Of a DNA stretch of 64,000 bases, positions 9,355 to 17,089 are shown in pieces; positions within the stretch are counted from its first letter, which is position 1, and each line of letters starts with the position of its first letter. The stretch is from Rhodospirillales bacterium URHD0017 (lineage in GTDB: Bacteria > Pseudomonadota > Alphaproteobacteria > Reyranellales > Reyranellaceae). The notes below the pieces were generated by a model. The model was not told the origin of the DNA. It saw nothing but the letters and a program-made list of their open reading frames with translations, and ran no database searches. The DNA lies in assembly GCA_900110395.1 (NCBI GenBank), contig FODP01000010.1:248001-312000 (forward strand), written 5' to 3'. The translations under genes were made by a program, and so were the position numbers.

Positions 9355-9780
9355 TCAGTGTCGGAGGTTGGCCTGGAGATGCTGCTCAGATGCCGCTCCG
9401 CCCTGAGCCATCGCCAGCATATGCGCCAAGACTTCCTTCATCTCAGTCGGCTCGAAGGGCTTGGTGACCAAACCAGCCCACCGGTATTCGGCTGGAATTT
9501 TCGCCTCTGGGTACCCGGTCAGGAACACGAACGGGATGCGTCGTGCCGACAGGATGGCGCAGACCGGAAAACACGGTCTGCCGGCGAGGTTTATGTCGAG
9601 GATCGCGCCGTCGAGCGCCCGCTCGCGGGCGACGTGCAAGACGGTCTCCAACCGGCCGACAGGCCCTATGGGCCTGAGGCCGCACTCGCGCAAGAACTCG
9701 GCCACGACCTCGGCCATCAGCAGGTTGTCGTCGCATACGAGTACCCGGCCCCCATGCCAAGGACGCCCCTCGCTTCGCAT
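9355..9780 (-). CDS. Stand-alone response-regulator receiver protein (array A)
   Basis: A 141-residue protein that is essentially one CheY-like receiver domain. The acidic pair is in VLVCDDNLLM, the phospho-acceptor Asp in GAILDINLAGRP, the conserved Thr in FLTGYP and the Lys in VTKPFEP. There is no output domain. It stands 125 bases upstream of the lead cyclase, on the same strand, so the four genes could form one operon. A histidine kinase is not encoded nearby. It is a close paralogue of the receiver at 35244-35666, and both sit beside copies of the same ligase gene. A role in gating the cyclases or in partner switching is inferred from position only. Confidence 0.85.
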   Translation of the reverse strand: MRSEGRPWHGGRVLVCDDNLLMAEVVAEFLRECGLRPIGPVGRLETVLHVARERALDGAILDINLAGRPCFPVCAILSARRIPFVFLTGYPEAKIPAEYRWAGLVTKPFEPTEMKEVLAHMLAMAQGGAASEQHLQANLRH

Positions 9781-9872
9781 CCGCGAACTCCCATCCCTTT
9801 CCCCTCGAAGGGTATCAGAAACGCATTACACCCGCCTTTCAGCCCCAAGCTGGATGTGTTGCACTAGGCGTC

Positions 9873-10770
9873 GTGGGAAGGACCGACCGGCCGCCAAAAT
9901 GGATCAAGCCGCAGCTGACGCGCCTGGTTGAAGAAGCGCCTGCCGGAGCGGCTTGGTGTCACGAAATCAAATATGACGGCTATCGCATGCACGCCCGCAT
10001 CGACGGCCGTGACATTAAGCTGCTCACCCGCACCGGCCTAGAGTGGTCGCATCGATACCGGCGCACGATCGAGGCGTTGGGAGAGCTGAAGGTGAAGTCG
10101 GCCTATATCGACGGCGAGCTGTGCGCGCTGAATGCTGACGGCGTCCCGGTCTTCAGCCGGCTGCAGGCGGCGATGGACGAAGGTCGCACAGACCGGCTCG
10201 TCTTCTTCGCCTTCGATCTCCTGTTCCTCAATGGACAAAGCACGGCTCAGTTGCCGCTCACCCAGCGCAAGGAAAAGCTCAGGCGCTTCTTCAACGGGGA
10301 GATTGGCGGGCTTCGATACAGCGAGCATGTCGTCGGTGACGGTCCCCGCTTTCGGGCGCAGGCCTGCAAGCTCGGTCTCGAGGGTGCCATCTCGAAGCTC
10401 ACCGATCGCCCCTACGTACCTGGCGACCGCGGGCTCTGGGTGAAGTCGAAGTGCCTGAACCGAGAGGAGTTCGTGGTCGTGGGCTGGACAGACCCCGAGG
10501 GCAGCCGATCACACATCGGCGCGCTGCTGCTCGGCTACTACACCGAGGATGGCCGCCTGCAGTACGCCGGCCGTGCAGGCACCGGCATGACCGAGAAAGA
10601 GCTGAAGCGCCTCGCGGGCCTGCTGGCGCCGCTGCAGGTGCCGAAGATGCCGCTGGCCGAGCCGCCGCCACGCCATAGCCGTTTCGGGTCGCCGCTGAAG
10701 TTGTCGCGAGTTCACTGGGTGCGGCCCGAGGCGGTCGTCGAGGTGACCTACCTGACCTGGACGGGAGACA
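9873..10770 (+). pseudogene. ATP-dependent DNA ligase (LigD ligase-domain type), 3'-truncated
   Basis: Reads as the ligase module of LigD-type enzymes, which seal nicks in non-homologous end joining. The GTG start at 9873 begins MGRTDRPPKWIKPQL. The adenylated Lys lies in HEIKYDGYR, and later motifs are visible (YIDGELCAL, FFAFDLLFL, LEGAISK, WVKSKCLNREEF), followed by an OB-fold part ending YLTWTGDN. Similarity ends at about 10770, and the frame then runs on to 11168 through the antisense of the next gene. The lost tail (LLRQVSYQGQREDKPA) survives as a separate fragment at 57737-57967. Only about 20 residues are missing, so activity cannot be excluded. It is divergent from the receiver gene, with 92 bases between starts. 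Confidence 0.75.
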
Positions 10771-10814
10771 ACCCTGTTCCCCCAGCCTTTGTCACTCCCG
10801 GCAAGCTGCGGAGA

Positions 10815-11117
10815 TCAGGTTATTTCTTCCAGCTCCATGGCTTCCTCTGTCTTGACGCCGACTTCGTCGAGTTTCTTGAGGATCCGGTCGCGCTGCTGCC
10901 CCACGGTTTCGCGTGCCTTCATCATGTCGTTCTTGCTGTTGAAGCGCACGACCACCATCTGCTGATTGGCATGCGGACCTTCGACGATGCGATAGCGCTG
11001 CATGCTGTGGAAGCCCTGCTGCCCGCTCCACATGGGCTTGGCCTGCTCGTAGAGCTTGGCCCCTTCTGCCTCCGCATTGGAACCGTTGAACGAATAGCGA
11101 GTGACGCGCGTGTACAT
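10815..11117 (-). CDS. Small ferredoxin-fold-like protein, possible monooxygenase-type dimer
   Basis: A 100-residue protein starting MYTRVTRYSFNGSNAEAEG, with a beta-alpha-beta pattern and the phrase GFHSMQRYRIVEGPHANQQM. This resembles small antibiotic-biosynthesis-monooxygenase-like (dimeric alpha/beta barrel) proteins, but no catalytic residue can be assigned. It lies 58 bases downstream of the NTF2-like secreted protein and is probably in one operon with it. Function is not known. Confidence 0.65.
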   Translation of the reverse strand: MYTRVTRYSFNGSNAEAEGAKLYEQAKPMWSGQQGFHSMQRYRIVEGPHANQQMVVVRFNSKNDMMKARETVGQQRDRILKKLDEVGVKTEEAMELEEIT

Positions 11118-11175
11118 TCTTCTCCTCCATCGTTTCTGGTCTTGTTGATCCGGTTCGCGCTTCGCTGACGCTACA

Positions 11176-11628
11176 CTACTTGGCCGGCGGCGGCTTGGGC
11201 GCGGCGGTCAGCATCCGCAGCTTCCATTTGTCGCCGTCCAGAACGTAGGTCGCCGACCACCACCCTTCCGATTCGACGGCGGTGCCATCGGCCTTCTTCC
11301 CTGTCTGGTGGTACGTGCCAATGCCGAGCGCGACCTTCGAATCGATCATGATGACTTGTTCGACTTTGGGCGGATCCAGGTGGTTGAGCCCGCCGTTCTT
11401 GAACATTCCCTCGAACAGGGCCGGCGTCACTTTGTTCATCCCTGCCGGGTTTACCAGGATGCCATCGGCGGTATAGAGCGAGACCAGCCCAGCAGCGTCG
11501 CCCTTGTTGAAGTGCTCCATGTAGGCCGCGCCGATGGCGTCGACCTGCTTTTTGAGATCCGCCTCGTCGGCCCGCGCGGCCAGTGTCATCCCGACGAACA
11601 TGGCAAATGCCAACATCAATCTGACCAT
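11176..11628 (-). CDS. Secreted NTF2-like (SnoaL/DUF4440-type) protein
   Basis: 150 residues. Residues 1-20 (MVRLMLAFAMFVGMTLAARA) are a signal peptide with an AxA cleavage site, so the protein should be periplasmic. The mature part has the features of the NTF2-like fold used by SnoaL and ketosteroid-isomerase relatives: an N-terminal helix with AYMEHFNKGDAAGLVSLYT, then strands ending WWSATYVLDGDKWKLRML. No catalytic assignment is possible. It is the first gene of a two-gene minus-strand operon. A CRP-like palindrome lies about 80 bases upstream of its start. Confidence 0.75.
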   Translation of the reverse strand: MVRLMLAFAMFVGMTLAARADEADLKKQVDAIGAAYMEHFNKGDAAGLVSLYTADGILVNPAGMNKVTPALFEGMFKNGGLNHLDPPKVEQVIMIDSKVALGIGTYHQTGKKADGTAVESEGWWSATYVLDGDKWKLRMLTAAPKPPPAK

Positions 11629-11706
11629 TGTCTCCTCCGCTGGTTATTCTTGCTACGCTTGCCACGCGCAGCGACATGGAGCGTGACACATTTTCCTCTG
11701 GCCCAT

Positions 11707-11722
11707 TGTGACATCTGTCACC
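11707..11722. promoter_or_regulatory. CRP/FNR-family-like operator
   Basis: TGTGACATCTGTCACC matches the pattern TGTGA-N6-TCACA at nine of ten positions and contains the perfect inverted repeat GTGACA-TC-TGTCAC. It lies 79 bases upstream of the ATG of the NTF2-like gene (11628, minus strand), a normal operator distance. The rest of 11629-11971 shows no gene. The site is of interest because the window encodes many predicted cAMP-producing enzymes. The regulator is not encoded here. Confidence 0.45.
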
Positions 11723-11969
11723 GTGCGGGCCGCGAAAGCAGCATGTTAATTTACGCTAGGCAGCATTGTTTGCTAGCTAGCTGCAATGATTTCCCAAAGC
11801 ACCTAGCAAAGTTGGGTTAACTTGCAGTTCTCCAGACGCCCGAATATCTCGATCTGCCAAAACGCAGAGTCGTGAAACTTGCAAACCCGCGTCGGCTCAG
11901 CGCACAGGCCGATGGCAATGCTCACGGCATATGGGCTTTTCGCACAGGTCTAGATTTGCTGCACTGGCC

Positions 11970-12295
11970 CGCTGGGAAGACTGATCGGCCGCCAATATGG
12001 ATCAAGCCGCAGCTGACGCGCCTCGTCGACGAAGCGCCTGCGGGCGATGCCTGAGTCCATGAGGTCAAGTACGACGGCTACCGGATGCACGCGCGCATTG
12101 ACGGCCACGACATCAAGCTGCTCACCCGCGCGGGCCTGGACTGGTCGCATCGATACCGTCGCACGATCGAAGCGCTGCGAGAGCTTAGGGTGAAGTCGGC
12201 CTATATCGACGGCGAGCTGCACGCGCTAAATGCTGACGGCGTGCCTGTGTGCAGTCGGCTCCAGGCAGCGATGGATGAGGGCCGGACAGATCGCG
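11970..12295 (+). pseudogene. DNA ligase fragment (second copy)
   Basis: N-terminal third of the same LigD-type ligase as at 9873, with about 90% similar bases by eye. It reads PPIWIKPQLTRLVDEAPAGD, then a TGA where Trp is expected just before VHEVKYDGYRMHARI, then LLTRAGLDWSHRYRRTIEAL and YIDGELHALNADGVPV. Similarity stops at about 12295 (GRTDRG). The nonsense codon and the missing remainder make it inactive. Its upstream flank (GCACTGG...GGGAAG) is also shared with the other copies, so the duplicated unit includes DNA 5' of the gene. Confidence 0.8.
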
Positions 12296-12429
12296 GCTGC
12301 CCACTTGAAGGTTGAGATCGATGGAGGCGGGCGAATTGACCCTTCGAGCTCGCCTCTTTAGTTCATGTCGGCGTCAGTGACCGCATGAACTTAGCAAACC
12401 CATAGCCCTTAGTATTTCGATAGCAGCGC

Positions 12430-12801
12430 CTAGTTAGGGCCACGGCTGAGGAGGATCGGGCTTTCGTTGCTTGGATTCGGGCCGGTATATATTTCCGGAT
12501 GTGACACGTAGTTCTGGCGATCCCACCTGTACAGCTCGCGGCTGAGTGGGTGCACAAATGCGATTTCATCCTCAAGCCAGAACAAGGCCCATTCGCTCAT
12601 GTCTTGGCAAGTTGCAACCTCCCCCATATCTCCAGGGCTTCCTACTTTCAGGACAAACAGGCAGGGTACACCGTGACGCTGCAGGAACTTGTGAGCGACG
12701 TCATTTAATTCTTGCGAATAAGTGCTGCGTGAAAGAAAGAGCGCCCCGAGCGCGACGCACGTCCACCAGATTGTAAGAGTACGACGCACGTCCTGCCTCA
12801 A
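12430..12801 (-). CDS. Hypothetical protein with N-terminal membrane anchor or signal
   Basis: About 120 residues. A hydrophobic stretch (LTIWWTCVALGALFLSRST) near the N-terminus is a membrane anchor or signal peptide. The rest is mostly acidic and aromatic (WALFWLEDEIAFVHPL). No family is recognised. The TTG at 12801 overlaps the stop of the upstream micropeptide (TTGA); a GTG at 12789 with GAGG six bases upstream is an alternative. A longer open frame to 13212 exists, but its extra part is antisense-like and covers the micropeptide, so it is not used. Confidence 0.5.
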   Translation of the reverse strand: MRQDVRRTLTIWWTCVALGALFLSRSTYSQELNDVAHKFLQRHGVPCLFVLKVGSPGDMGEVATCQDMSEWALFWLEDEIAFVHPLSRELYRWDRQNYVSHPEIYTGPNPSNESPILLSRGPN

Positions 12802-12959
12802 CCTCCGGATTCCCAGATCGCCCTTGCACGCGGATCGAGCCGCGTCGCCTCGAGCGAGTCCGATCCGCAACTTGTCCTGGCGGCATGAATCGCGACGACA
12901 GCGGCGATCTGCACGAGAAGGAACGCCGCGAACACCAGGCATCCCAGTAAAGTCGCCAT
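12798..12959 (-). CDS. Single-pass membrane micropeptide (paralogue 1)
   Basis: A 53-residue peptide: MATLLGCLVFAAFLLVQIAA forms one transmembrane helix, followed by a short polar tail ending DPRARAIWESGG. It is clearly homologous to the 52-residue peptide at 14333-14491, which starts METLLGILAFAAFLVAQIAA and ends RLIRNSGG. Two related copies with the same length and ending argue that it is a real gene. Its stop overlaps the possible TTG start of the next gene. Confidence 0.65.
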   Translation of the reverse strand: MATLLGCLVFAAFLLVQIAAVVAIHAARTSCGSDSLEATRLDPRARAIWESGG

Positions 12960-13232
12960 TGTGCTTTGCCCCCAAGGTGCTGCAGCAGGAACCGCTGTAG
13001 CCTGTGAAACGCAGAAACGCACCAAAGCTTGAACGCGATCCGTGCGGTGTACTCCGCTCGCGCATACGCCACAGTGAGAAATGCCACATGTGGGAGGAGC
13101 AGGGGCGCGCTCGACCGGCATTGAAGCTTGTCGGCGTAGGCCGCAGCGTCAGTGTGGCGTGACATGTGCGTGAAAACTGTTGCGTTAACCCTGCGCAGGG
13201 GGCTTCCTGCACTTAATCAGATAGGTCAGACG

Positions 13233-13410
13233 CTACTGCCCGATTCTCGTGCGCTGCTGCGCCCGCCATTCCCATGGCGGCACACACCGATGGCCGTGCA
13301 CGCCCGCCTTTTGGCCCGCCGGCCTCCCTCTCCTCCGGTGCATATCGATCGCTGTAGCGCCCCAGGCCCACCCAGCAGTCACCATTGACAAGCCGGCACG
13401 GCAGGTCGAG
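13233..13410 (-). pseudogene. C-terminal fragment of a thermonuclease (SNase-like) gene
   Basis: The tail of a secreted staphylococcal-nuclease-like enzyme. Pieces read MVTAGWAW, then in another frame GRYSDRYAPEEREAGG, then back in the first frame GVHGHRCVPPWEWRAQQRT. These match residues of the intact nuclease at 23672-24193 in order. Two frameshifts are needed, and the catalytic N-terminal half is missing. Confidence 0.7.
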
Positions 13411-13524
13411 CGCGCCATTCCATATCCGGCGAAGCGCGTCACCAGTTGACGGTTTGCCGAGGATTCTACTCGCTTTGGCGAGTTTCCAGGTCAGTGTGAC
13501 AAACCTGCTCGTACGCGCTCGCAT

Positions 13525-13928
13525 CTACTGTATAGCGCTGGCTTGGTGGGCAGGAAGGCACTGGCTGGTCGGGTGGGCGACTAGTTGACAGGCCTCAATT
13601 GGGATGGAGCGGTGCGGTTGGGGCTGCACCGCTCCCTATCCAGAAATATCTCCAATGCTCAAAAAGAACCTCGCCGTTGTCGGCCGGGCTTCTATTTCTT
13701 CCTACGGCCGCCCAGCCGGCCCGGTCATCACATCATGGGCCGTCCGCCAATCCTACTGCGTCACCTCTGGAACACCTACCGAAGCCGCCTAATTGACTGG
13801 CTTCTCGATGGGTTCATTTTTGGCCATATGGGGTACAAACGTCGATTTCACGCTGGAGTCACGCTTGCGCCCAGGGCGGTGTCACGGCTCAGCGGGATGT
13901 TCCCTTGGGACTCACCACGGGGCAGGTC
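13525..13928. other. Intergenic stretch with a strong hairpin and a duplicated leader
   Basis: No gene is supported. It contains a perfect 10-bp hairpin at 13606-13635 (GGAGCGGTGC / GCACCGCTCC, 10-base loop, no T-run). The stretch from about 13843 (gtcgatttcacgctggagtc) to the start at 13929 is similar to the DNA before the paralogous gene at 21540. Confidence 0.5.
13606..13635. other. Perfect 10-bp hairpin
   Basis: Arms GGAGCGGTGC and GCACCGCTCC around the loop ggttggggct. No T-run follows on either strand, so it is not a classic intrinsic terminator. It could be an operator or an RNA stem. Confidence 0.4.
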
Positions 13929-14294
13929 ATGGCCGCAGGCGACCGCCGTTTCGACCGAAGGATTTCAAACCTCGCGATCTTCGCCGTGTCCGCCGCCGTA
14001 GCGGTCGCAGTCGCGGTCGTTACCTACCAGCCGTTCCTCGATAGCGGGATCACCGCCCGCGAGGCGCGGACCGCCGAACCGTTCCGCCTGTCCCCGCGCT
14101 GCCAGGAAGCCGACCGGGCGAACGTCGCTCAGCTCGTCGACCTTCTCCAACGCAATCATCCGGGCGATGCGCCGATCCTCGAGCGCGCCATTCACGCTCT
14201 GAACACGGCCCGGCGGCACTGCCTCTACGACTGGGAGGGGCGGGGATTTGAAGACTACGAGTGGCTACGACGCTGGCTGAACGAGCACGGCTGA
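13929..14294 (+). CDS. Small membrane-anchored protein
   Basis: 121 residues: a charged start MAAGDRRFDRRISNLAIF, one transmembrane helix (AVSAAVAVAVAVVTYQPFL), then a periplasmic or cytoplasmic domain with three Cys in all (SPRCQEADRA, ARRHCLYDWEG). The first ~35 residues and the upstream leader are shared with the gene at 21540. It is followed 38 bases later by the micropeptide at 14333, probably in one transcript. Function is unknown. Confidence 0.65.
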   Translation: MAAGDRRFDRRISNLAIFAVSAAVAVAVAVVTYQPFLDSGITAREARTAEPFRLSPRCQEADRANVAQLVDLLQRNHPGDAPILERAIHALNTARRHCLYDWEGRGFEDYEWLRRWLNEHG

Positions 14295-14332
14295 GAAGCT
14301 CTTCCGGTCGCCAACTCTCAGGGGAGAATACG

Positions 14333-14491
14333 ATGGAAACGTTGCTGGGCATTCTGGCATTCGCGGCCTTCCTCGTCGCGCAGATCGCAGCCGTCATAGC
14401 GGTTTCCGCCCAACGGCAAGGCCACTCATCGGAAACGTCCGACGCGCGCCTCGACCATCTCGCAAGGCTGATCCGGAACTCCGGGGGTTGA
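14333..14491 (+). CDS. Single-pass membrane micropeptide (paralogue 2)
   Basis: A 52-residue peptide with one transmembrane helix (METLLGILAFAAFLVAQIAA) and a polar tail. AGGGGAGA lies just upstream of the ATG at 14333, a strong ribosome binding site. It is homologous to the micropeptide at 12798-12959. It sits 46 bases before the sulfite-exporter-like gene and could be part of that operon. Small membrane peptides of this kind often bind a larger membrane partner, but none is shown here. Confidence 0.75.
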   Translation: METLLGILAFAAFLVAQIAAVIAVSAQRQGHSSETSDARLDHLARLIRNSGG

Positions 14492-14537
14492 GGTCGCCGA
14501 GTTTTCCTGACGCACCCGTCGCCATGGAGGTAGCACA

Positions 14538-15314
14538 TTGCTCGTTCAGAACGTCGCTCAGCTCACGTTGGCCGGAGGAGTCGCCCTTCTCCTGGCGTTG
14601 GTGGCGGCCGGCGCCGCCAAGGGTCTGATCGGCGTCGGCATGCCGATCGTGGCGATGCCTCTCGTCAGCCACATCATCGACCTGCCTGCAGCAGTCGCCC
14701 TGCTTTCCATTCCGCTCGTGCTGAGCAATCTGCGGCAAGCGGTCGAGGGCGGTGGCACGGTGGCGGCGCTGCGCCAGCTAGCTCCGTTGCTGCTTGGCTT
14801 CTGTGTCGGGATCGTTGTCGGCGTGAAGCTGCTGATGTCGCTCGACGATGCCTGGCTGAAGCCCCTGGTCGGCTGCGCCCTGCTGCTCGCCGGGCTCACC
14901 GTGGTGGCCAAGCCCGATCTGACGCTGTCGCCCACGGGAGAAAGGGTGGTCGGCCCGATCGCGGGCGGGCTGGGTGGCCTGTTCGGCGGGCTTGCCGCGC
15001 TCTCTGGGCCGATCGTGTTCGTCTATCTCCTCGCGACCTCTCGCGACAAGAACCTCTTCGTCAAGCATGCCTCGCTCTACCTCGTCTTCGCCTCGGCGGT
15101 GCTGCTGCTGGTGATGAGCAGTTACGCCCATATCACTCTCGCCGATGCCGGCATCTCCCTCGTCTCGGTGCTGCCCGTCATGATCGGCATGGCACTGGGC
15201 GCCAGGGTCCGCCCGCACGTCCCGATCAAGCTCTTTCGTCTCCTGATCCTGGTGACGGTGTTCGCGAGCGCGGTCGACCTCATCGTCGCGCCTCTTCTGC
15301 GGTCGCTCGCATGA
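14538..15314 (+). CDS. TSUP (TauE/SafE) family transporter
   Basis: A 258-residue polytopic inner-membrane protein with about eight hydrophobic helices in two similar halves, the form of the TauE/SafE sulfite/sulfonate exporter family. The first half has GAAKGLIGVGMPIVAMPL and the second GGLGGLFGGLAALSGPIVF, the paired Gly-rich motifs of the family. The start is a TTG at 14538 with GGAGG seven bases upstream; no ATG fits. The substrate is probably a sulfur oxyanion or organic anion but cannot be told from sequence. The stop overlaps the next ATG by four bases. Confidence 0.85.
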   Translation: MLVQNVAQLTLAGGVALLLALVAAGAAKGLIGVGMPIVAMPLVSHIIDLPAAVALLSIPLVLSNLRQAVEGGGTVAALRQLAPLLLGFCVGIVVGVKLLMSLDDAWLKPLVGCALLLAGLTVVAKPDLTLSPTGERVVGPIAGGLGGLFGGLAALSGPIVFVYLLATSRDKNLFVKHASLYLVFASAVLLLVMSSYAHITLADAGISLVSVLPVMIGMALGARVRPHVPIKLFRLLILVTVFASAVDLIVAPLLRSLA

Positions 15315-15730
15315 GATCATCCGTGCGCCTCGGCCTGACCATGATCCTTGCCGTCATCCTTGCCGGATTGGCGAGCGGGCAGGCCGCCCTGGCCGAGTCT
15401 CCTCCTGCGCGGCCCGCCGTGACCGTCGAGGCCGTGCTGCCGGGATGCCGTTCCCTCGTTGCAAGTGAGGGCGTGCCCGCCTCCAGCGAGGCCGGGTTCT
15501 GCAGTGGCCTGATCGACGGCCTGCTGTATCTCGGTGCGATGATCCCGGAGGACTTCTGCTTCGTGGTGCCCCCACGCGTTCCACACCATCAGATCGTTGC
15601 GACGATCGTGGAGGAAATCGAGCCGATCTATGCGTCGGTCAAGCAGCAGCATTTCAGGGCGCTGGCCATCGACGTCCTCGAGTACAGGTGGCCTTGCCAC
15701 GTGCAACCGAAAATCCTGACCCGCGAGTAG
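15311..15730 (+). CDS. Secreted Rap1a/Tai-like protein
   Basis: 139 residues with a signal peptide (MRSSVRLGLTMILAVILAGL, cleavage near AALA). The mature part has GFCSGLIDGLLYLG, FCFVVPP and a C-terminal EYRWPC, a cysteine pattern resembling the Rap1a/Tai immunity-protein fold; Cys residues near 46, 64, 83 and 130 could form two disulfides. It is translationally coupled to the TSUP transporter (ATGA overlap). Many such proteins in rhizobia are not tied to toxins, so an immunity role is not claimed. Confidence 0.65.
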   Translation: MRSSVRLGLTMILAVILAGLASGQAALAESPPARPAVTVEAVLPGCRSLVASEGVPASSEAGFCSGLIDGLLYLGAMIPEDFCFVVPPRVPHHQIVATIVEEIEPIYASVKQQHFRALAIDVLEYRWPCHVQPKILTRE

Positions 15731-15812
15731 TGCCCCGGATTTGACTGGCTGTCACGCGGCCACAAGGTCCTTCAGGCGTGCTTGACCTGCCGCGGGGGCT
15801 GGTCATGACTAA

Positions 15813-16686
15813 ATGGACCTGATGGATTGCGATCCGGGCTGGGACGATTGCCTCACCCTGCTCCTGCTGCTCAGCAAAGGCTTCGGCAACCCTAACATGG
15901 CCGGCGTCAGCCTGGGGGAACACCGACATTTACACAACCACCATGAACGCACGCCTCATGACCGGCTATTGCGGATGGGGTCGTTCTATCTACGTCTTCG
16001 GAGGCCTCGACGGACCGCTAGGGCCAAGCGGACCAGCATCCGTGGCCAAGCCGATTACCTGGAAGAACCTGACGGCCCATCCGTCACCAGGATGGTTGGC
16101 CACCTACGACGCGGTTGCGTTCCTGCTAGAAAGGGTAAATTTCTTCGGGCGGGACTTGACCATCCTGGCCACGGGCCCGCTGACGAACCTCGCCACCGCC
16201 ATCAAGCTTGACACAGCCGCCACGCAGCAAGTGGGCTCTCTTGTCATCATTGGCGGGGCATTGGCCAACAAGAACACCGATGAGTTCAACCTTTCCGCCG
16301 ATCAGGAGGCTACCGAGATCGTGCTCAAGGCGGGATTGAATACGGTGCTGATTCCGTTCGAGGCACTGCAGAAAATGAACAATCCGCTGGTCTGGTTCAA
16401 AATACAAGGCATGACGACGGACCACGCAAAGTTTTACGCGAGCGTGATCGACGACCAGCGGGCGCAGGGGAACGGTGAAGCAGCCGACGGTCTCTTTGAC
16501 CAGCTCGGCGCCCTCTATGTGCTCAACCCCGGACTGTTCCGGACGGAACAGAGGAAGGTTCACGTCAATTTTTCCCAGAACTGTATGGGCAGAATCGTCC
16601 AGGACCCAGCGGGCAGCCCCGTCACCGTCGTGACAGATCTCGACGTGGACGGAGTCAACAATCTGCTCTTGGAGCGACTCTCCTAG
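15813..16686 (+). pseudogene. Nucleoside hydrolase (IUNH family) with one frameshift
   Basis: Hydrolyses the N-glycosidic bond of ribonucleosides in the family. The first frame (from ATG 15813) has the Ca2+-binding Asp cluster as DCDPGWDD. The frame shifts at about 15913 by one extra G (CTGGGGGAACACC), and the second frame continues NTDIYTTTMN, then DLTILATGPLTNLATAI, GGALANKNTDEFNLSADQEA (Asn and Asp of the active site) and DLDVDGVNNLLLERLS at the end. Apart from the single base the gene is full length, so recent inactivation or a sequencing error are both possible. Confidence 0.8.
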
Positions 16687-16877
16687 CGGCGACGCTTCAG
16701 CGGCGGCGCCGTCGGCACGGCTAGGGACGCCTTTGCCTCAGCCCACTCGAGCCAGAACGGCATGCCGAGCTCGCGGTACATCACCGCCGCGGTCATGAAG
16801 TGCTCGGCGGCCTGCTGATGCGCGCCCGCGCGCTGGTGGAGGTTGCCGAGACCGTGCTGGCAGTGGGCGATCAGCAG
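16683..16877 (-). pseudogene. C-terminal fragment of a second SARP/ATPase/TPR regulator
   Basis: About 64 codons: LLIAHCQHGLGNLHQRAGAH, then AAVMYRELGMPFWLEWAEA and a basic tail. This matches the last 55 residues of the adjacent 1306-residue regulator (SPLIAHCHFGLGKLYQR, LYRDMDMRFWQAQAQERL). No upstream part exists. It is a relic of a tandem duplicate. The 200 bases between it and the intact gene show nothing I can name. Confidence 0.7.
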
Positions 16878-17089
16878 ACATGCCGCTGACCATTAACGCG
16901 ATCAACGACAGCAATATGGTTAAGCACTGTCTTGTACGCTGATCCGTCGCGGTGAATTTGTCACCGGCCTTCGATCCCCAGTCTTTGAACTGCATCTGAC
17001 AGGTCGCCATTGACGATCTGAGCCCCAACACCACCCAAACATTCTTGAATACCTGCGAGCGCGTGTCCAGACGGCGGCAAGTCGCGCGC

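Noticed and set aside
10771..11168. C-terminal 130 codons of the ligase frame
   Set aside because: This part is the antisense of the small gene at 10815-11117; ligase similarity stops at 10770.
12802..13212. Long N-terminal extension of the 12430 gene
   Set aside because: It covers the micropeptide in another frame and has no conserved character; the TTG or GTG near 12801/12789 is better.
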